A stretch of DNA of 64,000 nucleotides. Source: Portulaca oleracea (taxonomy: Eukaryota > Streptophyta > Magnoliopsida > Caryophyllales > Portulacaceae). Both the position numbers and the translations under genes were made by a program. Positions 33,350-45,135 of this stretch are shown one piece after another; the first letter of the stretch is position 1, and the number at the start of each line of letters is the position of its first letter. The notes beneath the pieces were generated by a model, which did no database searches, had not been told where the DNA came from, and saw nothing but the letters and a program-made list of their open reading frames with translations. Where the stretch lies: positions 10,476,785 to 10,540,784 of the forward strand of contig CM055875.1 in assembly GCA_029582165.1 (NCBI GenBank). Direction: 5' to 3'.

Positions 33350-34620
33350 TTATCGAGTCTTCATTTGTCGTCCATTCTCCGGAAGTGGTCGTAGTCCTTT
33401 GATACGGGTGGAAGCTCTTCGATGTTGGAATTTCCTGAAGAAGAGCTTGGAAACTGAGTCGCCTTGGTCCAACCATTTAATCTTGGACCTCTGGGCCCAA
33501 TAAAGCTCAGAGAGGTGAAGAGCTTCCTCCAACAGGCCTTTTTGTTCACAGAAGGACTTTAGGGCCGAGTTCTCAAGACCCAACTCTTGGAATATTGTTT
33601 GGATGGAGTTGGATGGTCCAGCTCCGTTACCAGCCAGGCCCACTTCCAAGGAGGCATCATTTTGGGCCTGGGCAAGCTTGGATATCTTCGAGGCGACGGG
33701 TTCTGCAGAAGCTTTTTTCCACTCTAGGGTCCAGAGTTTGCGTTTGGCCCTAAGACGATGAAGGTCTCGGACAATATCAAAGACACTCCCTGGACGTCTT
33801 TGGTTCGAAGCCCAAACCTGGCCCAGAAGATCCACGAGCTCCTGGCAGTGGAGGGCCCATGCTTCTACACGGTAGAACTTGGGCTTCTTAGCACCTCTGA
33901 GCTGGTTTAAAGAGAACAGAATAGGCCTATGGTCGGAGCAAAGAATGGGCAGGTTGTGGATGATGGCATCGGGAAACGCTTGATGCCCAGTCTGATTCAC
34001 ATAACCTCTATCCAACGTTTCAAAAGTAGCTTGATCACCCCTTCTGCCATTAGTCCAGGTAAATTTGACTCCGATAGCTGGGACGTTGGAGAGCAGAAGA
34101 TGGTTTTTCCAAAGCTGAAAAATTTCCTGTCCTTGAATGTGCAAAAGACCCCCTACCTTTTGGTCAAGATATTCAACTTGGTTGAAGTCACCAAGTAGAA
34201 TCAGAGGATCCGAAATTCCAGCACAAATATGCTTTAGCTCATCCCAGATGGAGCTCCGACAATGAACTTTCGGATGGCCATAAACAAAACAATAATACAA
34301 AGGGGAGTCCCCCAATTCATTCACTTGGCAGAGAACAGCATGATCAGAAATATAAGACACAGATACACTAGCCGAAAGTTTACTAAGAACTACAATACCC
34401 CCACTACGACCACTAGAGTCAACACCAGCAACAACAGACAAATTGAGACCGACCAATTTTTTCTTCACCACCTCGACAGAGGTTTTACATTCCAATAAGC
34501 AAAACAAGCTAGGCTGAAAATTGCGAAGAATCCACTTCAGGTACGGAACTACAGAGGTCTTCGCATCCCCCAATCCTCTGCAGTTCCAGACACAGACATT
34601 TATGGCTCCTGAGGGGGTGA
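33350..34620 (-). pseudogene. LINE-B ORF2, endonuclease part
   Basis: An apurinic-type (EEP) endonuclease nicks target DNA for priming. The frame opens INVCVWNCRGLGDAKTS (catalytic Asn), then LFCLLECKTS (catalytic Glu), IVVLSK, LILLGDFNQVEY (GDFN), VKFTWTNGRRGD and NLPILCSDHRPILFSL (SDH-P, catalytic Asp/His). All main motifs are kept over about 400 residues. The frame is lost near 33350, ahead of the RT. The lack of any stop in the domain points to recent activity. Confidence 0.92.
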
Positions 34621-34629
34621 TTTACGGCT

Positions 34630-36765
34630 CACTCCCGATGCCTCAGCTGATCTTCCATCACTTTCCTCCTGTTGAGCTCTCTTTGGGCCCTGGCTAGTCT
34701 GTGCAGCAGTGCGTAGGCCCCCCCAGTTATCCACAGGCGGTCTAGCTCCGCCTGCTTGGCCCTTTTCCCTAGGGTGGAGTACACCCCGCCCTTAGCCAGG
34801 TCTGTGTGCCGGCCCTCCTCTGTATAGAGCTCTGGAAGGGAGGTGGCCTTACGCTTGAGATTGAGAAAAGGCTTTAGGGCCTCTTTCATTGTTTCCGGGC
34901 AGTTGAGACTTGTGGACCTTCGAATGCTCAGCCTTTGCCTTGCATCTACTGTTTCCATCCTCTCCAGCGTTCTTCGGCAAATTCCAACCCTTCCATGTCT
35001 TCTGTTCGTCATCATCTCGTTGTTCCACCTCCATATTGAGATTCTCGTCCTCTACAGCATTGTATCAGAGGTGCATCTTCATGTTATGCCCTCCTTCTAG
35101 GTGTCTGTCCTGCACCATTTGTTCCATGCAAACTTCCAGTTTGACAATTTTCCCTTTTGCAGCTGCAGAGGCCATGGGGTTGAGAATCACTGGTTGAGGG
35201 TGAGGAGGGGTCGGACTCTCAGATGGGGGCCGAAGGTTGAGATTGAGATCGATTTGATGAATCCTCACCTCTTCTAAATATATAGTCGTCTATTCCTCAG
35301 TCCCAACAGCCAAATTGCCCAGAAAACCACTCTTGTCAGAACGTTGCAGCGTCCCAGAAGAGGAATCAATGATGATAGGACTGTCCAGAGTAGAGCCTAG
35401 GCCGGTGCGTTTGTAGCTTCGAAAGGTATTTAAAGCTAAAGCCGTGTTGACTCTTGTTTTCTGGGCCCCTTGGAATTCGAGATCTAACCTTTTACGAATA
35501 TCTGCAAAAGGTGAGAATTTTGGGAGAGGGGGCCCTGCCTTCCAATTAAAACTACCAACCATATCTTGACCCACCACATCCTCGGGGCCTGGAGCTACCA
35601 CATGAAAGCCCTTCCTTGTAGAATCAGCTATCCTAGAAAAGTCTTCACGAAACCTGCTGAAAATGGGCTCCCTCTATCGAGAAGGTGACCCCACTTGAGT
35701 ATGCTTGCCTACGTCAGAGGAGAGAGAGGGACCTCCCTGCATGAGATGCATGGCTTTCTTCTTGGCTAAGAACACCAGGTCATCGGCCTTTCTTTTCCGT
35801 TCTACTTCAGCCGGGGTTGGGACAACCACAACCGGCCCTCTGGTAGGCACCACTTGGGAATGAAGATGTTGACATTGCTCATTCGGGTTCAGAGGGTCCG
35901 ACGAAACCCTAACCGGATAAAGCGGAGTCCTCCCATGCAGCCTCGTGGTATAGAAAGGCTCAATGGGGGGAAAGCCATCGTTCGATTTGAATAGAGAGGT
36001 TCTTCACACGAACGGACCTGGAGCCCTTGTTTCTCCAAATCTTGGTACAGCTGCACGATGCACTTTGCTGCCTCCATTTGAGAGAACTTGCACTCTCCAG
36101 CTTGATGGCCCACATGCCCACACTTTTTACAGAAGATGAAAATCCCTTCATACCGGAATCTAACCCAGGAGGGCTGACTCATCTGGAACTTGACAAAAGC
36201 TCCTGGTGTAAGAGGTTTTCTTAAGTTCAACCTCACTCAAACCCGCATCTTTTCCTGAGAGACATCACACCCCTCACTAAAATGAGTCTCCAATAACTCT
36301 CCCACAACCGGTGCTAGCAGATTGAGCACCTCCTTCTTCCTATGAACGAAGGGGAGCCCATCAATTTGGACCCAAAAACTCGAGCTCCAGAAATTCAGCC
36401 GTTCCGGAACACCATAATCGCCACAATACTTCAAAACCAATAGAGAACCTTGGATGGCAACATTCTGTGCCTTGATGAGAAGAGAAACGTCTTCGATGTC
36501 CGACACAATAATTTTGAACAGATATTCTTCACACGCCACCCGTTCCACCTTAACAATCCCTCGCAGACCCCAAAACTTGTTGCCTAACATTTCAATCTGG
36601 GTGGGATCCCATTTCTTCCGGCCAATAATGCGACCCAAAAAGGAGCGCTTAAGAAGGTCGGTGTATCCGTCAGCAGGGTCCGAGATTTCCACAACCGGAA
36701 CATTAGAGGGAGCAGAGGGGGGAGCAGCGTGAGGGGTTGGGGGAGGGACGGAAAAAGGAAAACGG
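34630..36765 (-). pseudogene. LINE-B ORF1: DUF4283 plus CCHC zinc knuckle (broken)
   Basis: RNA-binding ORF1 protein of a plant LINE. A proline-rich N-terminus is followed by VEISDPADGYTDLLKRSF, KKWDPTQIEMLGNKFWGL and LNFWSSSFWVQIDGLPF (DUF4283, about 36690-36300), an in-frame TGA at 36237-36239, then VRLNLRKPLTPGAFVKF and the CCHC knuckle FCKKCGHVGHQAGEC near 36130-36095. The C-terminal half (35600-34630) is readable only in shifting frames (for example DEQKTWKGWNLPKNAGED). The single stop between DUF4283 and the knuckle is the mildest lesion. Confidence 0.88.
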
Positions 36766-37392
36766 ATATTTTAGAGCCTGGTGCCTATATTGATGGGGGG
36801 TTTTTTGTCTGGTGGTTTTTTCCGTAAATGGGGTTGAATATAGGTGGGGAGAATAGCCATGCTCGCCTATAAAAAGAAAAGCTACACAATCCTCAAAACT
36901 ACAGTGCTATGTCAGAGAGGACGACGCACCTGATTGCTTCAGTCCCGGCACGCGTATCTGGACTCCTTCAAAGAGGATCCTCCATAAATGAAGTGGTTGA
37001 GCTCTTGCAGTTAATGGCGACGACTCTTGCGGTTCCCAACGGAGTGGGCGGAGACACAACCATCACGTCCACTTGAATGTGCCGGTAGATCACTCAGCCA
37101 CGAAAAGAGAGACACTAGGTTAGACAGGTTATCATTAACCCCTGCCTTCAAAACATAGAATAACTTGTGGAAAGGAAAACAAATAGTAAAAGGGTGAGCC
37201 GATGAACGGAGATGATGCACCGGGCATCAACTACTGAGGGAAGAGGCATGCCAGTAACACCATAGAAGACTGGGCGCCGGCCTGAGGAAAGGACACACAA
37301 GTTAAAAAAGGTTGAGGGTTTTGCAGAGAGCTTCTCTCTCTAGAAACACTCCTACGGTTTGGAGTGTGGAAAAAAGTAAGAGTCTTGGATTT

Positions 37393-37776
37393 GAGCATGA
37401 ATAAGATTTAGATAATGCTACTGTTAGAAGGTGCATTAACTACTCTATAGTGCAGAAGTGATCCCCAATTGGGTTGTAGATGTCAAAAAGTGGGACATAT
37501 ATGATACATGGGATTCAAGGAAAATTTGGGTTAAGTGAATGAGGTAGCACCCATGGATGAAGTCGAAAAAATTTTGAAAGAATTATTGGACTATGGTGGC
37601 AAATAATTATCAGGATCTAGTCACAGGACAACTTGCACTAGTTTGAGGGAAGTAAACTACAACTAAATACAAGCAAATTAAGGAGAATTGAAGAAGAGAT
37701 GATACTGGAAATCAATAATTGTGCTTACAGAGTGAGTAAAAAATGTTGCTTCAGCGATCACAACACAAGAGCCAAG
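37393..37776 (+). pseudogene. LINE-A ORF1 middle part
   Basis: Broken frames contain a zinc-knuckle-like trace (CRCQKVGHI near 37470-37500) and an acidic stretch (MDEVEKILKELLDYG). It continues at 41489 once Ty3 element 1 is removed. Confidence 0.45.
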
Positions 37777-38640
37777 TGATGAGTGCATGATTTGCCTTGA
37801 TTTTTAGGGAGTTTTGATAGTAGATTAGGAAAGTTCTACATTGAAAATGTATATGTATTTTTCTATTTCAATATTATATTTGGTTTTTGTTGTTTTGGTG
37901 AAAACTTATAGATTTGGAAGCAAAATACTAGTTTTCCCCATAGTTTTGGCAAGACCAAGGGCTCCACGGTCCTCCACCACGGATGTACAAGTTGTTGTGT
38001 TCTTCATGTTTATGAGTATTTTCAAGGCCTTGAATACTTGTAATTTGAAATTATTTGAAAAGTACTGAGAGGTGAATTAGAATAATATGACTACCCACTT
38101 TTCTACATAGTTTGTGAAATTTAAGAAAAGACTAGTAAACAAGGGAATCAATTTGATAATATGATTATTTAATACCTTCAACTTTGATTAACTTGAAAAG
38201 TATACGAAATTTGTTTGTGAGGTTAATTAGAGTGATTCTATTAAGCTTTGAAAGTGGTAGAATTCTTGTTGTAATCGATTCTTGATTTGATTGAAAGAAT
38301 AATTGCATAAACTAGGTTTTAATAATCAAACTCGTTGTTAGGAAAATAATTCCCTAGTAGTTTTTCTCCCTTGATTTGGCAATAGTGTTTTGGCAAGAGT
38401 AATAACGAGTTTGATTATTAAACTAGGTTTTAATAATCAAACCAACATTGAAAATGTATATCTCTCTTAGATTAGTTTCCTTGTTTTATTTGTTTGCTTA
38501 GTTTACTAAAAGCTTTCGAATTCCCAAACCCGATTAACTTAGGAATCAAGTATATGGCTAGTTCATTGCATTGCTAGATTGAGTCCCTGTGGGATCGACC
38601 ATGCATACTACAACGTACTCGTGCACTTGTGAAGCTGTCA
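37777..38640 (+). repeat. 5' LTR of Ty3 element 1 (internally deleted)
   Basis: Starts TGATGAGTGCATGATTTGCC and ends GTGAAGCTGTCA. It matches 40179-41483, but the segment between ...CACGGATGTACAA and GTTGTTGTGTTC (about 37990) lacks the roughly 540 bp present at 40377-40915. Confidence 0.85.
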
Positions 38641-38793
38641 AGGTTTTGGCACCGTTGCCGGGTACTCTATCTGTAGCATGCATTAAACGAATACTCTAAT
38701 ATTGACTAAGTTTTTTTCCTTTTTATCTTGATTTTTTTTTGTTTTTATTGCGTTGGTTTTCTTGTATTTGTTCTTGCTAGGATCTCTTGGTGT

Positions 38794-39283
38794 ATGGAAA
38801 AATCTCCAGCGTTTGAGTTCAATGTTGAGATTGAACATACTTTCCGTTCTCGGAGGAAGATGAAAAGACAAGAAGAAGTTAGTAGGAAACAAGGAGCAAA
38901 GTCTGCGCAAGGGTTCAAAATAGCCGGTGAAGAAGAATGGAGGACCTTTGGCCAATACGTGACTCCGAATGTCACCTACACTCCAACGACCATCAATGTT
39001 CAGAATGTGGCTGGCGAATGACTTTGAGTTGAAGAACTCTCTCATCAGTTTAGTGAGACCTACACCCTTCTGTGGTCTCCCTAGCGATGACCCCAACCGA
39101 TACCTTCGCATCTTCCGTCAAGCATGCGATACTTTCAAAGCTAACGGGGCCTCGCCAGATGCAATCAAGCTGCGATTGTTTTCATTTTCACTCGAGGAGA
39201 GAGTAAGGGAATGGCTAGACTCCCTTCTAGCAAATTCCATAAGGGATATTATGAATTGGGTTGGTTGTGGTACTTTCGTAGTT
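38794..39283 (+). pseudogene. Gag remnant of Ty3 element 1
   Basis: MEKSPAFEFNVEIEHTFRSR opens the frame; past a frameshift at about 39005-39025 it continues FELKNSLISLVRPTPFCGLP, DDPNRYLRIFRQACDTFKAN and LRLFSFSLEERVREWLDSLL. This is the N-terminal capsid region of Athila/Tat gag (nucleic-acid packaging). It breaks off after LLANSI, where the pol-side deletion begins. Confidence 0.88.
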
Positions 39284-40178
39284 TGATATGTTGGGGATAT
39301 TATGAATATAGAATCTAGAGTTTGATCCCTGCTTATGTAGCTTTATTATGGTTTGAATGTTGGAAACTTGCTTAGTATTTTGCATAATAGCATGGTTTTC
39401 CATTCACAAATTGAATTGAAAAAAAAGAGAAAATCCAAAAAGGAAAAAAAAGGGCCCAAAATCAAAAGCAAAGAAAAAAAAAAGTGTTTTGGCAAGAGAG
39501 ATTTCTAGCTTTGAGGCGGTTTCCAATAGTGTTAAGTTGGTTTGATTTCTATTGAGTGTGAGGTTAAATATGTTATAGAATTTGGTGAGGTTTAGCTCCA
39601 AGTTTGGCTTTAAGCTCCACTTTATCCAAATATTTCCTGTCTCTTACCTTTAGCCTTGGCCCTGTTTCAACCTTTTCAAGGACCTCTTGATTGTCATTTG
39701 AAATTTGCATACTATTGCTGGAGAATTGAGATGTTTAGCAAGCATATGGAAGGTTATTTCTTAGGTTAGAGTATTGAGAGAGTCATTATTGCATACTATT
39801 TCAAACACATAAGAGGAGTGTTTCCACATTCCCAAAAGTGACGATTTCTCTCCAAGCCTTCTTAGTTTCATGCTCATACACGTGTTTTCTTGCTACCGTT
39901 GGTGATGGCAGGGTGATTGATTTGATCTTGATAGTGCAATTCTTGCAAAATCTTTTGAAAGCTTCCCTCTTCTTTATGCTTAAATGTTTTCATCACTCTT
40001 GGGTGGTGCTTGGTTAGACTTAGCTGCTAGAGAGTTCTACTAATGCTTATCTGAGGAGGTGTGTAAACATATTTTTCTTTTCCACCTTGAGTCTTTTTTA
40101 TTTCTTTTTGAGTTTTTTAGTTTAGTTTTGAGTCTTGTACTTGCTTAGGGACAAGCAAGGAGTTAGCATAGAGGGGTT

Positions 40179-41483
40179 TGATGAGTGCATGATTTTCCTT
40201 GATTTTTAGGGAGCTTAGATAGTAGATTAGGGAAGTTTTATGCTTTTTTATTTCTCTGTTATGCTTGGTTCTTGTTGTTTTTGGTGAAAACTTACATATT
40301 TGGAACCAAAACACTAGTTTTTCCTATAGTTTTGGCAAGACCAAGGGCTCCACAGACCTCCACCACTGTTGTACAAGCCGTAGTAAAAATTTCAGGAGCA
40401 ATAAAGCGAAGAAGGACAAGGCAATGGCCACCGTAGTCTTCCCGTGGTGGAGACTACAAACCGTGGTGGTCCATTCACGTGCGCAACTGCCATTTTCCTG
40501 TGTAGTTAAAGAAAAGAGAGGGGGAGTGTTTTGGGGCAATCGTTTTTTCATCGAAGAGAAAGGTAGTTCTTAAGAGGTTCATCCCCAACTCTCTCTTCCA
40601 TACTTCATCAATGATCATCATCAAATCAAACCAAGAGAAGCCAAGAACCGGAATTCGAGACGAAATTGGCGAAATTCGCGAAGGAAGTTCCACTAGGGAT
40701 CAAAAGACTCAACGAAATTCTCTTTAAAGCTCGTTCAATCCTTTTCATATTCCCTTTTGTTTTGAGGTTTGAATATCATGTTTGTAACATATTTCATGCA
40801 TTCAATGATTTTGAGTGAGTAGATTTTAGTTTTCTATGGTTTTGCAAATAGAAACAATGAAGTTTGATTAGATTTTCATAGTTTGTGCTTCAATTCTTAT
40901 TTTGAATAAATAGAAAGTTGTGTTCTTCATGTCTATGAGTATTTATAAGGCCTTCAACACTTGTAATTTGAGATTAATCTGAGAAGTACTGAAAAGTGAA
41001 TTAGAATAATTCGACTACCCACTTTTCTACCTAGTTTGTGAAATTTGAGAAAAGAGTAGTAAACTAGGGAATCAATTGATAATCTGATTTTATAAGACCT
41101 TCAACTTTGATTAACTTGAAAAGCATATGAAAGTTGTTTGTTAGGTTAATTAGAGTAATTCTACTAAGCATCGAAAGAGGGGTAGAACTATTGTGATTAT
41201 CGATTCTTGATTCGATTGAAAGAATAATTGCACAAACAAGGTTTTCATAATCAAACTCGTTGCTAGGAAAGCAATTCCGTAAAAGTTTTTCTACCTTGAT
41301 TTAATCCTAGATTAGTTTCCCTGTTTTATTTGTTCCCTTAGTTTTCTAAAAGCTTCCAAATTCCAAATCGATCAACTTAATTAGCAATCACGTAGAGGGC
41401 TAGTTCATTGGAATTCTAGATTGAGTCCCTGTGAGATTAACCTTGACGTGCTACAAGGTACTTGTGCGGTTACGACCTTGTCC
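40179..41483 (+). repeat. 3' LTR of Ty3 element 1
   Basis: 1305 bp, starting TGATGAGTGCATGATTTTCC directly after the GAGGGG polypurine tract. It is the longer of the two LTRs and includes the segment 40377-40915 absent from the 5' copy. Confidence 0.85.
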
Positions 41484-41488
41484 CCAAG

Positions 41489-43414
41489 CTCGAGTCATTT
41501 TGAAGAAATGCATGATGAACTCAGAAGACCTGAAGGGGAATTCACTACAAGAGACCAAATCAGGATCATGAATCACAATTTGATAGTCTCAATCCTAATC
41601 CCGATCATTGGAGATCAAGCAACCCAGAAGAAGCATAAGAGCTAGGAGGATCAACTTCGAAAACCTAGTAGTCACAAGAGTCCATCCAAGAAGTCCAAGA
41701 GATATAGTTGAACCAAGAGAATGGTGAGCCATTGAAATTAGGGAAGGAGACATTTAATGAAGACATAATTGAAAATGACAATTCGCCTTCCAAGACAATA
41801 ACTGTTGTGTTCAGACCTGTCAATTCGGGTGGGCGTGCGGGTTATGGGTTGATCTTATATCGATTTAGGTAAATATGAGTTGGGTGTATTTTAGTTTCGA
41901 GTAAATACTGGCCGGTATATTTCGGGTTTAGGTCAACCCAACGGGTTATGACTACATTTTTCCGCTTTTCTTTAAAAAATATTTGTCTCTAAATGCTATT
42001 TTTTGCATAATATACATGATAAAATATGATTATCTTCCAGTAACGATAAATTATTGTAAATATTTAACTTAGAGAAATAGAATATGAATGAGTTGCGGTT
42101 ATAGTTTAATGGTCATGAACTCCAACGAAAAGTCACAAATACTAATAGATTTGAACTTAAAAATAAAGTTTTCGGGTCAAATGAACGGGTCGGGTTTGAC
42201 ACGCTAATAGATTGGTTTATTTCGAGTTCGGGTTGAGAAAATCATGTTCAAAACCCATAATATTCAGAGGGGTTTTTATATAGTTATCAGGTCGGGTTAA
42301 AGATAGACAAAACATATATGACGAGGAGATGAGGAAGTTACTAATAGATCAACGTTCATAAGGAAAGAGAGAATTAATAATGGAAGTTGTTTTAAAGCCA
42401 ATTTACAAGAAAACGAGGCTAGTAATGTTGAGGTAGATCAACCTTCTCTTGGCTTTGGATCAGTCATTGTGACTTCTAACCCTTTGGTTAATCTTTAACA
42501 ACATCCTCAAGACATTGGACTCTGTCTCTCATGAAACAAAACAAAGGCAATAGAGTGGGTTATAGAAGGTTGGACAAATGATAATAGGTTTAAGGTGGGG
42601 AAAAGTCAAGGAAGAAGGTCACAAAAGGCAATAAAAAACAAGAGCTGGAGAATATGAGGATAACGAGTTGGAATGTAAGGGGTTTATCAAATTTGAAAAA
42701 GAAAGATGTGAGAAACCTAGTGATGTTAGAACAACTAGAAATGACGGGGTTGCTAGAAACAAAACAAGAGGAAGTATCATAATGGAATATCAAGAAATGT
42801 TGGGGTAATTTGAGGTGAAGTATAAAGTTGTGCTAGCCATCAATAAATCAGGTTGTATTGTGGTGATGTGGGTAGAAGAAGAGTTTGAGGCTGTTGGTGT
42901 GATGCAAGAATCTAGTGTGTGTACAAGGGAAGTTCAAGAAGGAGGATTACTAGTGTGCAGCTTATTTTATATATATACCGAATAATCAGGAAGACAGAGG
43001 TGCAGTATTCAATCAAATTAGCCAATTACAAGGCCACTACAACATGGAATTTGTCCTACTAGGTGACTTTAATAAGGTTGTTCTCCCACAAGAGGGAAGA
43101 GGAGGGTCCACATACACTGCCAGTATGGGAGAATTCGCGAGTTTCATCCAGGATTGTCATTTGATAGATCTTACAACTAGCCAACCTTTTACTTGGATGA
43201 GGACAAACACTGCAAGTAAACTTCATACAGGTTTTGTAAACGATGGGACAATGGTGTATTTTCATAATATAAAGGCATACTCAAAAGGTTGGAAGAAGTC
43301 AGACCACTATCCCATCATCATGAGAACATCTACAATCTAGTTTGGCCCCACATCATTTAGAGTTTTGAATGTTTGGAACGAAGACCCTTCTTTATCAGAA
43401 TTTGAGAAGGAGTG
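41489..43414 (+). pseudogene. LINE-A: ORF1 end and endonuclease
   Basis: After 41489-41815 (ORF1 linker) and a GGGTCGGGTT-type repeat (about 41815-42320), the endonuclease starts at 42657: MRITSWNVRGLSNLKKKDV, GLLETKQEEV, a stop-rich centre, then EFVLLGDFNKVVLPQEGRGG (GDFN), PFTWMRTNTASKL, and KSDHYPIIMRTST (SDH motif). Several stops interrupt it. The sequence breaks at 43414 against the LTR of Ty3 element 2. Confidence 0.82.
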
Positions 43415-44380
43415 TGGTGTATAATGGGATCAAAGATTAGATCTTGATCAATTACACATCAATGAGAGACGTGCAACCAATCTGAATGTAGGATGCTTCA
43501 CGTGAATTAGAGTATGGGGAAGGGAATATAACGTGAAAGACAGGATCTTGGAAGGCTATTTGTGACGTGAGGTCTTTTGTGAGAGAGTATGGGAGGGGGA
43601 TTTGGAAGAGAGTGACGTGAGAGAGAGGGAGAGGATTTTGTCGTGAGGCCTTTGTGAGAGAAAGAGAGAGTTGCTTGAAAGTAGGGTAGTAGTTGAGGGA
43701 GAGATGGAGGATGTTGGGGAGGAGAGAGAGTGAGAGTTGATTGCCTTAGGGTTTGATTTATCTAACTAAAAGGATAGAAAGATAAAAAGTAACCAGGATA
43801 GTTCAAGGGATCTATCTTGATACAGAAACACCACAAGAAGAAACCCTAGGGCTACTTGACCTTCAATCTAGTTACAGAAACACCTTCTAGGTTTAGGGTT
43901 CAAGCTCTTCCTTGCCACTTGGTTGCCAAACCAAGATACAATAGAAGAGATCAACGAGGTTCTCACGAAACACTCAAGGGGTAAGCTAAAAGCTTGTTTG
44001 TATTCATTCTCAAAATCAGGTGCCTTTGAAAGGCTACAAGCCTTGCTATTTATACTAACTAAGTCTCATACATATTAGGACTGTCCTACTTGGCGTGCAA
44101 GCCAAGGAATACTACTACTAGACGCCTAAGGTAACTATCTCCTCCTAGGATAAGGATTCCTTATCCTAGGGGAGTTAGTTATAACAATATCAATCCTAAT
44201 AGGAATTGGCTTTCCTAATCCAAGATGGATTATTTACAAATTAAGCCAACCTTATCTAGGACTAGAACAACTACTTGGCGCCAAAGCTAACCATATCACA
44301 CGCCTAACACACCCTCTAGATCATTCTTGAACATTCTAGAACCTTCTAGACCAATCTAGACTCCTATGACTTGATGTCCA
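43415..44380 (-). repeat. 3' LTR of Ty3 element 2 (left copy)
   Basis: The plus strand reads TGGTGTATAATGGG...CTTGATGTCCA; the first two differences from the other copy lie in its TGATGTAT end. A minus-strand TATA box (TATAAATAGCAAG) lies near 44047-44059. The GATACAGAAACACCACAAG phrase is shared with other LTRs in the window. Confidence 0.92.
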
Positions 44381-44914
44381 AGTTTATATAAATTACTTGG
44401 CATCTCACATGACTAGACATAATAAAAATACAATATGAAACTCACAAATAATAACTAAATGCTAGAAATGTGGAGTTTACATCCAAATGGCCAAAACTGT
44501 GAAATTAAAACTGAAATGATCAAAACTGTGAAATTCACTTTGGGCTTGGTACTCGACTTTGGACGTGAACTTTGAGCTTCCTTTGGACTTGATTGGCGTG
44601 GACTTGGACCCTCTAGGATGTTTGGACATCCTCTTGGAACAAAGAGCATTCCATATGGCTCGGCCTTTGGGCCTTCACCTTTTAGCCTCCTTCCTTGGCC
44701 CCCTTTATCTCCTTGGGATTGAACTGAATCTCCTTTGTTGGGCCTGGGCTTGATGGATTTTCTTTCATGAAGGACCCTGTCTATAGCCTGGGTTTCCATT
44801 GGGCCTTCTTGATTGGGCTTGGGGGACTTGGTGTTGGCTGATTTACATCATTCCCCCCTTGTTGCAAGAAGTTTGTCCTCAAACTTGGAGGATCAATCTT
44901 CGCAATTACTTCAG

Positions 44915-45115
44915 CTGACTCATCATCTTCTGCACGTGAACCAGGGCCTTCACGTGAACTAAGAATTCTTCAGTAGATTGAAAGATTCGATCTTTCTCAC
45001 TCTTGCTATGTATGAATGTGTCATCGACACGCTTGCTGACGAGGGACTTCAAAACCTGATTCATAAGTCTCATAACAGTAAAGAGGATATTAGTTAGACC
45101 ACAAGGTGTGACTCA
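44915..45115 (-). pseudogene. Reverse-transcriptase scrap in Ty3 element 2
   Basis: The minus strand encodes CGLTNILFTVMRLMNQVL, then KRVDDTFIHSKSEKDRIFQS. These match the FGLxNAPxTFxRLMNxVL and YxDDILIxSKS blocks around the RT catalytic site. The tyrosine before DD is replaced by a ...RVDD context and the surrounding enzyme is gone. Position and frame show it joined after the protease by deletion. Confidence 0.8.
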
Positions 45116-45135
45116 CCATACATGGAGACTTCCTT

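Larger units (their letters stand above)
30361..37375 (-). mobile_element. LINE-B: full-length L1-type LINE, 7.0 kb, 17-bp TSD
   Basis: The minus-strand element starts at 37375 and ends in a poly(A) tract (T12 on plus, 30361-30372). Flanks carry GTAAGAATCTTGGATTT (30344-30360) and GTAAGAGTCTTGGATTT (37376-37392), a 17-bp target duplication with one mismatch. It contains ORF1 (DUF4283 and CCHC) and ORF2 (endonuclease, RT, zinc finger, RNase H) in the expected order. Few stops and frameshifts interrupt it, so it is younger than the other LINEs here. It is inserted into LINE-A ORF1. Confidence 0.95.
37777..41483 (+). mobile_element. Ty3 element 1: gag-only Athila/Tat-like element, TSD CCAAG
   Basis: 5' LTR (37777-38640), primer binding site TGGCACCGTTGCCGGG (38647-38662), gag remnant (38794-39270), polypurine tract GAGGGG (40171-40176), 3' LTR (40179-41483). 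The 5-bp duplication CCAAG flanks it (37772-37776, 41484-41488). The internal region is only 1.5 kb; protease, RT and integrase are all missing. The 5' LTR lacks about 540 bp present in the 3' LTR. It is inserted in LINE-A ORF1. Confidence 0.87.

Noticed and set aside
33069..36732. Several plus-strand ORFs of 60-144 codons
   Set aside because: All lie opposite LINE-B ORF1 and ORF2 and are antisense shadows of them.
38645..38662. TTTGGCACCGTTGCCGGG considered as a host gene motif
   Set aside because: Its place directly after an LTR and before gag identifies it as a retrotransposon primer binding site.
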